DNA of 64,000 bases. Origin: Cornus controversa (taxonomy: Eukaryota; Streptophyta; Magnoliopsida; Cornales; Cornaceae). Every line of letters begins with the position of its first letter. Position 1 is the stretch's first letter. The stretch lies in the NCBI GenBank assembly GCA_026545225.1, contig CM048849.1:54320836-54384835 (forward strand), given 5' to 3'. Under the pieces are notes generated by a model, which did not search any database, had not been told where the DNA came from, and was given only the letters and a program-made list of their open reading frames with translations. Positions 50,101 through 62,646 of the stretch are shown here, piece by piece. A program made the translations under genes and the position numbers.

Positions 50101-50500
50101 AACAAGAGAATGTTCCACCTTAGTAAAATATTTTTCAATTTTCTCTTTTGACTAATCCAATCGATGCATTCAGTCTTATAGGAGTTTCATTTCTATATAT
50201 TTAAATATTTTTATATATTTTAATCTTTGTTTTCTTTTTAATTTCATTACCTTGATGGGCTTTGGCATCTTGATACAGTACATGTATCATTTTTTGTACT
50301 TCAAAAATCTGTCAAAGATAAAACTCACAAGTCATGAGTCATGACAACAACTCCAAGCGAGATATGAGGTCGGGTTATGTAGTTGGGATTTCCGGGTCAA
50401 AGTAAGTATTCAACCCAAGTCGGATGGTAATGTAAAAAGTTACATCTACATGGTTCAGATTTGGCGTCGTCGTTGTCCTTTTGGTGCACAATAATGAAGT
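47150..50500. other. gene-free intergenic DNA
   Basis: No gene. A TA run lies at about 47669-47687. An AAT run lies near 49040-49060. A short tandem duplication is at about 49910-49985 (TCAATTGA...AGTTTGGTCATGAAAAA, twice). About 47230-47480 looks like a dispersed repeat ending in TATAATTTGCCC, without defined ends. Confidence 0.5.
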
Positions 50501-50559
50501 CGGTTAACATGACTACGTAAGCTCTAGTATTCTCTCTCCTCAAAACCAGGGTTTCGTCT

Positions 50560-50692
50560 TTGACCGCCCCTTCTGTTCCTCCCCCTCCCCCTCCCCCTCC
50601 CCCTCCCCCTCTCTCTTTCTCTCTCTACAAATTTCACTCCTCTCACCATCTACCTCTCTCATTCTATAGATATATTTTCTTCCTCATAGGAG
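50560..50692 (+). promoter_or_regulatory. CT-rich 5' leader of the prenyl synthase gene
   Basis: Just upstream of the start codon is a hexamer-like CCCCCT run (about 50578-50611) that passes into CT dinucleotides (to about 50630). CT-rich leaders are common near plant transcription starts. No TATA box can be placed with confidence. Confidence 0.45.
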
Positions 50693-53600
50693 ATGTTATT
50701 TTCTAGAGGACTTACTCGGATTTCGAGAACCAGCTTGAGCCGCTGCAGATGGCTTCTCTCATTTCCTCATGATCAGCAATTGGTCCATTCCAATAAATTA
50801 CACTCTCCGAGGGATTCCACCGGAAAGGTAAAACTTGTAGAGAATCTCATCTTTTGTTTTTATGGTTGATTATGATGTTTAATAGCCGTCTGTTTGGTTG
50901 CTGAGAAAATTGAGAGAAGCAAGATAATACGTACACATCACTGGAATTGTCAACTCAACTGTTCCACTTAGTTGTATTAGGCATTTCTGAATTCTGAGAG
51001 GTGTTTAGTTTCAGGAATTGCTTACCGTATATATATCTATATGTATGTAGTATGTACCCATATATATATGTATGTATTTATATATATGTATCTACATAGC
51101 TATGTATTTATGTTGTATATTAACTATTTTAATGCCGAAGAAAAGAGATACATGGAGCTCTAATTTTTCCTTTATGTTATGTGTTTATATTTGAATGATC
51201 AATGTTTTGGGAACTCTATTTTTTTTTCCTGTGTTATGTGTTTATAGTTGAAGAAATGATCTTTTGCAAAATTGTATATATTCATGGTATTTGCCTTTAT
51301 AAATTTTATTAAGAAAAATGAATGACCAGTATGTTCTTGGTGAATGGTGATGAAGAAATCTATGACGGTTGTGCAAGTGCATCACTGAACTTCATTTTTT
51401 GTATAAATTGTTGTCCTTGGCTTGATTTAGAAATGGTATAAGCCAAGTTGATGCATCATTTGGAAGGTTCTGCTTGAAATAGTAATCACTGACCTTTATA
51501 TGTAATGAAGCCGCGGAAGATTGGGTTAGCTTGATATGAAATGCATCCTAATTTTGATTGTTAAAATGTGTTGTTCTTCTAAATGACATACCAATTGACT
51601 GGTAAGTGAAACAAATCCAATATTCTGTAGCAAACATGATTTGCAAAGGTTTTCATGTGTTAAAGCAGATATTGCAAGGAATGTATGTTGAAGCTATTGA
51701 TGAAAGACACCTACACTTCAGCTGGTACTTGAAGTTTGTAAAACATTTCATGCCTTCAGCATGGGAGATCTCAGGTTGCATGTCAAGTCCCAAATTGGTC
51801 CTGTGCGATACTTTTCCTGCTTGTCCTAATCATAAAAACAGCAACATTGTATGAGTTTCAACAATGGAGATATCTTCTAGTTCTGCCTATCTTTGAGGCT
51901 TTTAGGCGTTTCTTTTGACAAAACAAATCTGTATGTGGACAATGGACAAGAAGATATTATTACACTACAAATAAGTGAATCAATTAAGCTTATTCTAATC
52001 ATATTACATTTGCTATTAACTGCCTGTGTCACAGCTTATCAGTTCCCTACAATCACATAAAAAAATCACTTATATAGTAAGCAAGTAGAGGCTGCTCGCT
52101 GGAAGCAAGCTTAGCAAAAGTAGATCCTATAATTAATAAAGTTGAATGAAATAACCAATTTTTTTTCTCCCGTGTTATAGGATTTATAATCACTTTGCTG
52201 TAAGTAATTGTAGGCTGTAGCCTGTCGATAAGATGAGACAAACAAATGGCATACTGTGTTGTTATTTGAAGTGACATTGGTTTTGGCCAAAAATGAAAGA
52301 AATTGAGAAGGATTGTCAGCATTCAATAGGGGTGTTCTATGCTGGAACAGAGACGGATGGTCATTGTTCTGTTGGGGTTGTCTTAACATCTTGTTCAAGG
52401 AGAGGTGGAGAAAGATCAGAGGATTTTCTATAATGGGTTGCATACTGAGGGATGTTGTATGATGTTCTGGACAACTTTTGGTGCGGGGATGCCTGACTTT
52501 GGATTTGCTTATGGACTTGCACAACATTGTGGTTAGTTAGAAAGCTAAATTTGTGGATTGAAGTGCTTGAAGCAGAGAAAGCTTTGGAGTTTTAGATTTG
52601 GAAGGCCTTCTGATAATTGGGAGTTAAAACACGTTTTTAAATTCTTGGAGAGTGATTGCAGGGCTAGGAGGAACTGGGGGATCCTCTGATGTCGGTAAGG
52701 GAATGATTTTGGGGTGTCTTTGTGAAGTCCTTTGATCACACATTATAGTGGTGAGCGAGAAAGCCCCTCCTCCCCTCCCCCACTTCGTTTTTTTTTTGGT
52801 GCTGTGAGGGGCTGGGATCCTTTCCTTTCCAAGGTGGGTTTGTACATTTTGCTGCCCTCTGAAGTAGCACTTACTTGTGGCTCTTCTGCACTGCAAAGTT
52901 CTAACTAAAATCAGTTCATAAACTAAATTGGGTGATTTTGGATCATCTAAGCAGAATGGGGCAATAGGTCACATTCCAATGCTTCATGTGTTTGATAATG
53001 GGAAGATTGATCCTGGATCTTCCACCAGGGGCTAATCAACGCTGGAAGTTGGCAATGTAGCAGAGGTTGGGATGGCTTCTCTCATATCTCATATGGTATA
53101 TGTAGGAGTAAAAGGATCTAAAAGCTATGCTAATATTGGAAGAAATATTTCTAAAATCCTTATATTTTGTGTTAGGAAGTTCTTATGGGTGTCTGCTTTT
53201 GGTTTCTTGGAATGGCAAATCACATTCAAGCATGTGTTATATACTTGCATCTTTAAATTTGACGTGTTATATATCTAGAAATGTATATCTTGTGTACCTC
53301 CAACCTTCCTGTTCTTTAATTTGTAAATTTGCTTTTACCTTTTAGAGAAAGCACCCTCCATAATATTTTTTCATTGATGTGGTCGTTATTACTACTGTAA
53401 GTTCCATCTTTTGCATACAATTCAAATTAAGCAGTTCAATTTATTGTATTGTTGTCTTTGTTGTGATAGTTTATACTGTGTACTTTTTATTGTTTCTGGT
53501 GATTAGTAGGCTTGTTATTGTTTCTGGTGATTAGTAGGTTTTGGGTTGCAGAGAAACTTATTCATGGGAGTCACGTGCCTTTCATGGCGTTGGACATCAA

Positions 53601-56600
53601 GTTCATCATCAGAGCAACACCATAGACGAGGTAAAATTGTAACCTATCATCTTTATGTTTTGGTTTCCAAAATTTTCAGGCGCTTTACTTGGTTCTTTCT
53701 TTGAATAATTGAACAAAGTCAAAAATGTCTCACGGGGCAAAGAAATTCTGTGTTTTTCTGTTCACGGTATGTGATCATTTTTTAGGTTTTCCATTTCTTT
53801 TATAAGGCTCTGTTGGTTACTTGGTTGCTGGTGAAACTGCAGAGAAGAACTAGGAGTCTCTCTTAATTCCTTTTGTTCTTGAGAATTGTAACACTTGCCT
53901 CATATAATTCAAGCAATTGTACCATGTTTAATAGAGTTGAATTTCATTTTATTTTCTTTCATTTTAGCTCACTCAAACAAAACTAAATTAGGCTTCAGTT
54001 ATTGCTTTTCCTTTAGTTTCCAGGCAATCTAGACTTCCAATTGGTTTATGTATTTCTTCCCTGAATTTTTGTTATTCTCGGAATATGGATACAAAAGTGG
54101 GACCCCAAAAAAAAAAGAACACAAGAATATGGATACAAAATAACTTTTGAGATTCTCAATGCAATAAAGCTTTATCTGGGACCTGCATTACAAATCCTTT
54201 TGACCAATCTGTTATAAGATTTTTCAGGATTCATTACAAGGCTGATTAAATTCTGAAATAAGACCTAAATTTAAATGACACATTTCAACTAATTTCATTC
54301 AAAGACCGAATCCAGTAATCGTAATCATGCGATCAGCTTCTCAAAGAGTTTTTTATGTATGGGCTAGTGTATCTTCATGGATGGAAGACAAAAGTAAAAT
54401 GGCTCAAGTTTCATTTTAACTGTGCCATCTTCCCTGTTTGCTCTTCTGCTGCCAGTTTAACTTCCTCACTGTCTACCATTTGCTTACAGAACTGTGGTCT
54501 TTAGTTCTAAAAAGAATCACTTTGTTTATGTTTTATTTTATATATTTTTTTGTTATTTAAATATTTCCTTCTTTGTCCTCTTCATGGAAATATCTGATTT
54601 TATTTCTTTTCCTACTCATATTCTTTTCTTTTCAGGAGCATCTGGACCCATTTTCCCTTGTTGCTGATGAACTATCAATTCTTGCCAATAGGTTGCGGGC
54701 AATGGTAGTTGCTGAGGTATCTGAAAGTCATTTTTCCTTTCCTTCTGATCAACTAGGGATTTTATTATGGAACATGAATACTTGGTAGGGAGAATACTGT
54801 ATTTTCCATTTATGGTAATTCTGGGATGTAATCTCATATAGGTCCCAAAGCTTGCATCAGCTGCCGAGTACTTCTTCAAGATGGGGGTGGAAGGGAAGAG
54901 GTTTCGACCTACGGTAAGTTTTATCAATGCTAATTCAAAGGTTTCAACCATGAAATTAGTTATTTTTTTTAAAGGATGCATTTACTTGCTTCCCTAGTTT
55001 AAAACAATATAAATTTTGTGTGCGTTCCTTAGAGGTCAACAGTTTATTTGCCTACTTTCCTGAAGATGTAATGCAAAATGAAATCCATAGTTAGTTAACT
55101 GTGATATAAGGTCACATGAAGAACAATATTTGTCTCACTGAAAGAAGAATTGTTTATTGAAATCATTCATGGTTGCAAGGACACAAAAGAAACTAACTCT
55201 TGTACACTTTTGGTTATGTCTTTATTTGTTCCGTAGAATGTTCAGGATTTTTGTATCCAATTAATTTTAATCATATCTTCATCCTATGTCACATGGACTC
55301 TTCAAAAGTGGTGAAGTACCCATGTTGGACACACATTGCTCGGACATGGGTATGGGATATGTGTCCGACACTTTTGGTTGGACATGTACCTAAAAAAACA
55401 TATCCAATAATTCAATTTTATTGTATTATTACTTCAAAGTGAGTGAAATGTCTATATTAAACATTATGTTACATAAAGACATTATTTTACTCTAGAAAAT
55501 AAAATAAAATATTAAATAAAATGAATATTTAGCACTGTCCATGTGTCATTTTGTTTGGGGATTTGACATGTAGATGCATACCTGTACCCAACACGCATAC
55601 CCGAGTCCATGTAACATTGTTTTCATCATATCCTTTATATTTGGGGTCCTAGTTAATTATGCTAACTTTTTACATTTTCTTTTATTACAGGAAATGTTAC
55701 TTTATTTACTCTATCCAATACTTATCCTACCCTTTATGACTACCATATGACATATTTTCTGTGCAGGTTCTATTGTTGATGGCAACAGCTTTGAATGTAC
55801 CTATTCCTGGATCAGCTCCTGATGGGGTGGTTGACACTTTATCGACGGAATTACGTACAAGGCAGCAGTGTATTGCTGAGATCACAGAGATGATCCATGT
55901 CAGTTTTACCTGGATTTTTGTTTCCCTTTAGTGTACATGCTGTTGAGTCATATTCACATTTCTTGCATTTGAAAGCAAATTATAGTATTGTCACTTATGT
56001 TATACGATGGATCCCAAATCTTCCACTTGTCCTTGATAAGTAAATTCTGCATGGCTGAAGGGGGTATTATAGGGTAGTGCTTAATTGGATGGTCAAGAGG
56101 GAATGCTTTAGGAAAGCTAGTCAATTGTTGCATGCGAGTTCACATCTTTATATGATTCTGTCATGCTACTTGGCCTTCCTCTTGCTCTATTGTTAAATTG
56201 TTAGTGCTGCAAGGCAGAAGATGATCCGGAGTCTTAAAGGTTATGGCTTAAACAGTGTTTCAAAGAGGGAATCTTAAAATGAGAACTGTAAAAAGAAATC
56301 ATGTTAATCAATGCAGGTTTGATAGAGAGAAATCATGTTAATAAATCCAGGTTTGAAAAAACTTGAAAATAACAATGTTTGATGAGGAAGAACAGAAAAA
56401 ACACGTTATTAATAACTTTGCTCAAACTAATTAAAGATGAAGGTCGAAGCAAAATCTGCAGTGACAGTTAGACCTCAAACCTTTCAGCTACTTCGCAACT
56501 TCCTTTCTCCATAGTTTAGTTTGTCCAATGATGAGAGCAAAGCAGAGAAATGGAGGAGATTGGGAAAGAAAGTGCATCTCTTTGGGCCCATAAAAGTTAT

Positions 56601-59600
56601 TTCATCTTGGATTGATTTAGAGAGAAATACATCATCTTAATTTGACGTTCAATTATAATAAGAAGGGCATGGGCGAGGCCCATCTTTTTCTTTATAGTCC
56701 TCCTGCTCCAATACTCCATCAACCCGTTAACTTAATCATGATATCCTCCATTAGACTTAGGCATGAGAAGGTGTTGAAACAACCACATAGGGTCAATAAT
56801 GATTCACAATTATGAGTTATCCGCAACTAAATAGTATTCCTCAAACTCTTCAAAACTATTGAGAACCACAAGCAAAAGGGTTTTCCTATAGGAATTAGTT
56901 CAAGCCATGAGCTTCGTACACAACTCTCCTACGCGTTTTACAATGTAGAAACTCGATTCATATAATGTTGAATAATAATTAAATTACGAATTGTTATAAT
57001 TCTGAATAATAATTAAATTACGAATTCTTGAATAAGAAACGTCTTATACCCTAAGTTCTGAATATAAATGATGCACATTATATTATTAAATTGAAGTTTA
57101 CACTATTATTGTGGGGAACCATATTTTTTTCTAGAAGGTTGAATTGTTCAAAATAAGGGATAAGCAATGAATGCATGTCAATGATAGTGGAGCGAATTGG
57201 ATTTACTTTAATTAGGTTTTTATTTTATAGTTGTATTCTGGTAGGGAATTTCTTCTCAGACAAGTCTTGGGCTCCAAGGAATTATAATCCTTGTGCAACA
57301 AGGAATTGGGTTTAGAACTCTATAAATAGATACCTAGGTTTTGGGTTGAGACTTGTGAGATTGAGAGAGATGTAGTCTCACGAGGGAGTTGATGGGTAAA
57401 GGTAGTATATGGGTTGGTAGAGTAGGAAAAGCACTGGTGGCATTGGTAGCGAGGGGACATGCTTATGGAGTGGTACATGGTGAAATGGCATAAACACGTT
57501 ATTCGATTATTGTAATATCTCTATAGAATCATAGTGGAATCTCTTCTCATTGGTGGATGTAGGCCGGTTTTGGCAAAACCGCGTTATATTTTGTGTTTGT
57601 GTGTGATTGCTTTGTTGACTTTCATTGGGTCTCCATGTTCGTGTGATTTATTTGTCTCAACAAATTGGTATCAGAGCTGAAGGTGAAGGAGATCCAGAAA
57701 TCACGAGGAGTTTCAACGGGTGTTGCAATGGGTTTCAGTTGCAGAGTCAATCGGCTTGTGTAATCACAATGGTCAAAAAATCTTGATTGGTTACATGGCA
57801 TGGAGCTCGAGTAGTTAAGGTGGAGCCTTGGAGGTTTGACTGATTGAGTAGTGTACAGAGTAGACATTTACAATTTTGCTGGGGGATTGCAACCGAAGAG
57901 TAAGGTGGATCTGGCTCCTTGAATCAGGTTGGGTCGGATTAACGGTCCGTGGGTGGAAGTCCCTAGAGTGGTGATTTGGTTTGTGTGCAAGATTGAAGTT
58001 GTCTGATCAATGCCGTGGAAATCGATGATTGGCTTGATGGAATTTGAGCCAAGGTGAAGATTGTTGGGAATTTTTGTCTCAAATTCCTACTTTAATCAGG
58101 TTTCTATTTTAGAGTAGTATTCTGTTAGGGAATTTCTTGTTAGACAAGTCTTGGGCTCCAAGGAATTCTAATCCATGTGCAACAAGGAATTGGGTTTGGA
58201 ACTCTATAAATAGATACCTAGGTTTTGGGTTGAGACTTGTGAGATTGAGAGAGATGTAGTCTCATGTGGGAGTTGATGGGTAGAAGTAGTATATGGGTTG
58301 GTAGAGTAGAAAAAACACCGGTGGCACTGGTAGCGAGGGGACACGCTCGTGGAGTGGTTCATGGTGAAAAGGCATGTACACGGTGTTGTTATTCTACTAT
58401 TGTAATATCTCTACATAATCATAGTGAAATCTCTTCTCATCCATGGATGTAGGTCGGTTTTGGCTAAGCCACGTTATATCTTGTGTTTGTGTGTGATTGC
58501 TTTGTTGGCTTTTATTGGGTCTCCTTGTTCTTGTGATTTCTTTGTCGCAACAACTTGATATATTATTTGCACATGAATAATATCATTGCGGTTGTGACGT
58601 GCTTAGTTCATTCTCTTGTCGATGTTAGTAGTTAGCAACTTAGCAATTAAGTTCTGTTTCAGTGATTGACTATTGTTGTAGCAGTATGGTCAATTATGGC
58701 AAGTGTAAACACTTACCAGAGAAAGCAAAAGTAAAAAGTTCATGCTACCATAGCAGTGAAGTAGTTTTTCATTTCTGTTTCTTCTTGGGATTCTAATAGA
58801 TTTTAAATTGACAGTTGAAATTAGTGTTGATATGAGGGTGAGATACTTAGTTATGAGGGTTTAAATCTGAATTGCAGCTTCAAAACTTTGTGTGATGTTA
58901 ACTGATTAGTTTCTTTTTATATTTTTGCTGCATCTTCATTTTTCTTCTTAGTCTTAAATGATTTTTTTTTTCTCTTTTTGGTCATCAAATTGCTGACTCA
59001 TGGGTTTTAACAACGATCACTATTTAAATTGCTAAGTAGCAATTAAATGTCCTAGTTCTGTTCCAAACATCTCTTGTATTAATTCCTAATCTCATTTGAA
59101 CCAATTTACCTTAAAATGTAAATGCAGTTCTCCCATATTGTGCTTAAAATTTGAAGGTCATGCACAAGTACTACTCATGTGAGTGGCATTGTTGGCAATT
59201 GGCAAATTGACATGCATGGAACATCTTTGTGCTTCATTATGGTGTTTAGTCCTTGCTATGTTTTATTCTCTTGTATACTTCATGTACTTGTTTGTCTCCC
59301 CTTTTGATACATTTAATGAATTCTACTGATAAAAAAGGACCTGCTCACTTTTTCGCCGATGCTTAAACTCATTTAGTACACAGTTCCTCATTTGAAGGCA
59401 AGACATATTTTTATTAATGCTTCAAGACTAATTTTCTGCTGCTTTATCTTAGGTGGCAAGCCTTCTTCATGATGATGTATTGGATGATGCAGATACAAGA
59501 CGTGGCATTGGTTCATTAAACGTTGTCATGGGGAATAAGGTATCATATTTTTTTATTATCTTAGTTCATTGGCTTATGAATATTGTTTACTGAATCTTTA

Positions 59601-61182
59601 CTTGTGTGTTTTTTTGTTTGTTTTTGTTTTAAGGTTTCTTAGGGTCTGTTCTTTGTTATCACAGGATTCATAAATCCTAAAAATTGACATCTACTGCATT
59701 AGAAATTCTTTGATTGATAGAAAATTTCATGTTCAATTGACCTGGGATTTTAAAGATAAAATTAAGGTGATACAAAATCTAGTTTTTTCTTTTTCTTTTT
59801 TTAAAAAAAACAGGTCCTAAATTGTGATATGGGATTTCTTACCATACATCAAAAATGATATCTTTTTTGTTTTAAAGATGCACATAAATGCTTATAATCA
59901 AAATGCAAATAATACCACTAATTGGCACTCAATGTAACTTTACATACAAGTCCAAGTGATTAACTACTAATTACTATTCGACATCTCAAAATGCAACCAT
60001 TACATACATAGAGAACATGAGGTTTAAAGGGCGATCTCATGGAAAAGCAATCCAAATAAAATACCATGAAAGATAAGTAAAACTAGTAAATTTCCTGCAA
60101 TTGGAGCGTGCATGTAGCACATTCCTAAATTTTGGTACAGAAGAAGAACAACTTATCAATAAAAATACTAGGATGCTTGAAAGTCCCAACCTCCTATTCC
60201 ATTAATAAGAATGGGCCTGTTGTCATCATCTACAAAATATTGAGATGAAAGTTCTTATTTGAGTATGAAGATGAATTTCTCTCTCCCCCACCCTTCAATT
60301 CGAAATAGCAAAAGCAATGTCTCCTTGCATGATATGGATTCAAAACATTCATGGTCTGAATGTGAATGAGTCGAATTACTTATCCCTTGGGAGCTTATCC
60401 ATGCGGTTATGCACTCTTCGAATAGGAATCCAGGGGGGGAGGGGTGTTCTGTGTTTTGTGGTGCATCTTTTATTTTGTTGATCTTTCGTAATCAATGTAA
60501 TGTACCTGTCAGGAGGGATTGTTTCCTTTTGTGGGCCTCACCTATAACGTTAGGTCTATTTTATGGAAAAAATTAACTGTCAGTTATTTGTAATTCTGTT
60601 GTTTCAGCCTGTTAGATAGTAATATAAGATACTTCTTACAATTATCAGGCAGTTTTAATGGTCTGATACCTTGATAGTTGAGATACCCTTTGCTGGGCCT
60701 TAATGAGTTTATTACCTCTATTATAGCCCCTCCAACCCAGAATGCGGCGTGTATAACTGCATAGGCGTATTGCTGAAGACATCTGATGTTATATCTTAGA
60801 GATTTCCTCTTTTTTTTTTTTTTTTTTATAAATAACAATTCATTAAAAGGCGCTCAAGAGGGGAGCGCTCCCAAGAACATTTCTTCTTTTTTTCAGCTTC
60901 CTCGTCTTTTTAATTAAAATAACTTGTATTAAGGTTGTTTATGATGAACCAAATCATGAAAAAATTGTGGCAATTTTTTTCTTTTTTGTCATAATGCAGT
61001 TATCCGTATTAGCTGGAGATTTCCTGCTTTCTAGAGCTTGTGTGGCACTTGCATCTTTAAAGAACACAGAGGTTTGTACTAAATTTTTCTTTTTTAAGGG
61101 GTACAGTTGCAATCTTTGATTCACCACTTTCTTCTGTACTTGCATTGCCATACGGAATGAATATCCAGATATTAGTCCAAAA

Positions 61183-61218
<36 letters not shown>

Positions 61219-62646
61219 CTCTTTTCCACTACACCACATTTTGGTAACCTACTGAATCATTTATAGTAAGGCATGTTTCTGTTGCACTTCCTGTTTTATA
61301 CCTTTCGTTGTACGTGAATACAGCTGGCAGCAGAAGATCTATTTCAATAAGTCTATCCTTTGCAGCTAGATTGACATGGATTCCCATGGTCATGGTACTA
61401 CTATGACTGAGTACATCACAATTCTGTTCACCATCTATATGCTTACAGCATTGAGTCTAGGTGGTCTTATAATTTCATATGCTGCTTTATGTGTTTATCA
61501 CTACTATTCTTTTTTGGGGGTGGGGCCTTTGAGAAATTGGTTTAAAGATTATTCACAACTTGCATTTTACATAAATAGTAGTACTTAACTGTCTGCAACA
61601 TTACTGTGCTTTTGCAGGTTGTATCATTACTAGCAACAGTTGTAGAGCATCTTGTTACTGGTGAAACCATGCAAATGACTAGTACATCTGCGCAACGTTG
61701 TAGGTAAGATGCTCCATATTTTTTATGTGCTTCTTGTTTCATTGTTTATGAGAGCAGACATGCAAATTCCCTTGGGACATCACAGAAAAATTTCCAGCAA
61801 AAAGGCTATTTGACTTCTGCTCTGTTCTTACTATCTTTTTCCTCTTCTGAGGTTTTTTTGTTAATTGTATGGATTAGTGGACTTCCTGGAGTTTTTAGGC
61901 TGTCAAAATTCCTGCAATAATTCAGAATTTAAAAGGCAAGAAAAAAAAGGAAAACAAAATTGCGTGAAAAGCGTTGTGTTATAACCTTTTAATAAATAAA
62001 GGAACAAAAAATTCCTATATATGTATCATATGAATCCTGTTTTACTTTTATAAGAGACTATAGCTTAAGAAAATGAATGTTTGCTGTTGACTAGGTGACA
62101 GAATTGCTTAAAATTCAATAAACTGGGTTTCCAAGAGTTTTCTGGATGCCAAAATTCTAGTAACAATTCTGAAATTTGAAAGAATATGAAAATTCAAATT
62201 TTGTGGAATAAATTAATTCTTCACAAATTGCATGAAAAGTTAACTTTTTATAAACTTTTAGTACATAAAGAAACAAAAAATTATATACAGGTACCATATT
62301 AATCCCATTTTACATTGATTAAGAAGCTACAGCATATGCAAATGAATGCTTGCATTGTCTAGGCGAACTATGACACATCTCTGGCGCTGTCATTTATATT
62401 TTTTGAATATCCATTTTGTTGGTTCATTAATTGCTATTTTTATGATGATTTGGAGTGCATTTCAACGCTTTTCTTGCAATAAGGTATGTGATACCAATTG
62501 TTTGTGATTGCAGCATGGAACATTATTTGCAAAAGACGTATTACAAGACTGCATCATTGATTTCAAACAGCTGCAAAGCAGTTGCCCTTCTAGCTGGGCA
62601 AACTGCAGAAGTATCAATGTTGGCTTTTGAGTATGGCAAAAATCTG
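50693..62646 (+). CDS. SPS3: mitochondrial-type solanesyl diphosphate synthase (5' part, runs off the window)
   Basis: Trans-prenyltransferase that extends allylic diphosphates with isopentenyl diphosphate to make the C45 side chain of ubiquinone-9. Nine exons are visible: 50693-50827, 53538-53630, 54636-54716, 54842-54913, 55767-55898, 59453-59539, 61000-61071, 61618-61703, 62514-62646. They give 297 residues without a break, ending ...FEYGKNL. The family continues with the second Asp-rich motif, which must lie beyond 64000. The start [12 protein letters not shown], rich in Arg and Ser and without acidic residues, matches Arabidopsis SPS3 and suggests mitochondrial import. GKRFRPT at 121-127 is the isopentenyl diphosphate site. 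The first Asp-rich motif DDVLD is at 178-182. Ala173, five residues before it, is the small residue found in long-chain enzymes. Exon 2 is the least certain: the acceptor at 53537 keeps the frame and the similarity to SPS3. The exon 9 donor (CTG/GTCTGT) is weak but sits at the conserved boundary. Confidence 0.9.
53487..53538 (+). repeat. 28-bp tandem duplication at an intron acceptor
   Basis: TTATTGTTTCTGGTGATTAG and the following TAGG occur twice, at 53487-53510 and 53515-53538. The second copy supplies the acceptor used for exon 2 of the prenyl synthase gene. The first supplies an identical acceptor 28 nt upstream, whose use would shift the frame. Confidence 0.8.
55287..55616. mobile_element. 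330-bp MITE in intron 4 of the prenyl synthase gene
   Basis: The ends TGTCACATGGACTC (55287-55300) and GAGTCCATGTAACA (55603-55616) form a 14-bp inverted repeat with one mismatch. Inside each end are related TGGACA/GGGTATG-type motifs (CCATGTTGGACACAC, ACCCAACACGCATACCC). There is no coding content, and the target duplication is not evident. The transposon superfamily is unassigned. Confidence 0.65.
57176..58552 (+). mobile_element. short non-coding LTR element in intron 5 of the prenyl synthase gene
   Basis: Two direct repeats of about 490 bp (about 57176-57662 and 58062-58552, both ending CAACA) flank an interior of about 400 bp. The interior begins with the primer-binding site TGGTATCAGAGC (57666-57677) and ends with a purine-rich stretch (AAGGTGAAGA at 58051-58060) just before the second repeat. 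It encodes no protein, so it is non-autonomous: a large TRIM or a small LARD. The repeats contain a TATA-like CTATAAATAGATACC. By eye they differ at roughly one base in ten, most strongly at the left end, so the insertion is old (a few million years at usual plant rates). Both repeats and the interior look present. Target duplication not identified. Confidence 0.82.
59205..59337 (+). mobile_element. L1-type LINE 3' tail in intron 5
   Basis: The sequence CTCTTGTATACTTCATGTAC ... CCCCTTTTGATACATTTAATGAATTCTACTGATAAAAAAG has the form of plant L1 3' ends (a TTTAATGAA-type motif shortly before the A-rich tail). It is strongly 5'-truncated with no coding part. The 5' edge is approximate. Confidence 0.5.
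60814..60875 (-). mobile_element. L1-type LINE 3' tail in intron 6
   Basis: In minus orientation it reads GGGAGCGCTCCCCTCTTGAG, then GCGCCTTTTAATGAATTG, then a poly-A of about 17. This is the form of plant L1 3' ends. Similar short sequences on both sides (ATTTCCTCTTTTTTT and ATTTCTTCTTTTTTT) may be the target duplication. Extreme 5' truncation. Confidence 0.5.
61184..61216. repeat. TA microsatellite in intron 7
   Basis: About 16 TA dinucleotides in intron 7 of the prenyl synthase gene, 110 bp after the exon 7 donor. Confidence 0.85.
61876..62365 (+). repeat. old tandem duplication of about 245 bp in intron 8
   Basis: The copies cover about 61876-62100 and 62125-62365. Shared landmarks in the same order are GTCAAAATTCCTG / GCCAAAATTCTAG, TGCGTGAAAAG / TGCATGAAAAG, AATAAAGGAACAAAAAATT / CATAAAGAAACAAAAAATT, and AAAATGAATGTTTGC / CAAATGAATGCTTGC. 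Divergence is about 20-25 percent, so it is old. Confidence 0.7.

Noticed and set aside
52053-53345. Several 60-140 codon frames within 52053-53345
   Set aside because: They lie within intron 1 of the prenyl synthase gene, are on both strands and overlapping, and match no known family.
58264-58452. A 62-codon frame in the right repeat of the intron 5 LTR element
   Set aside because: It falls inside a terminal repeat. The other repeat does not keep it, and LTRs of this kind are non-coding.
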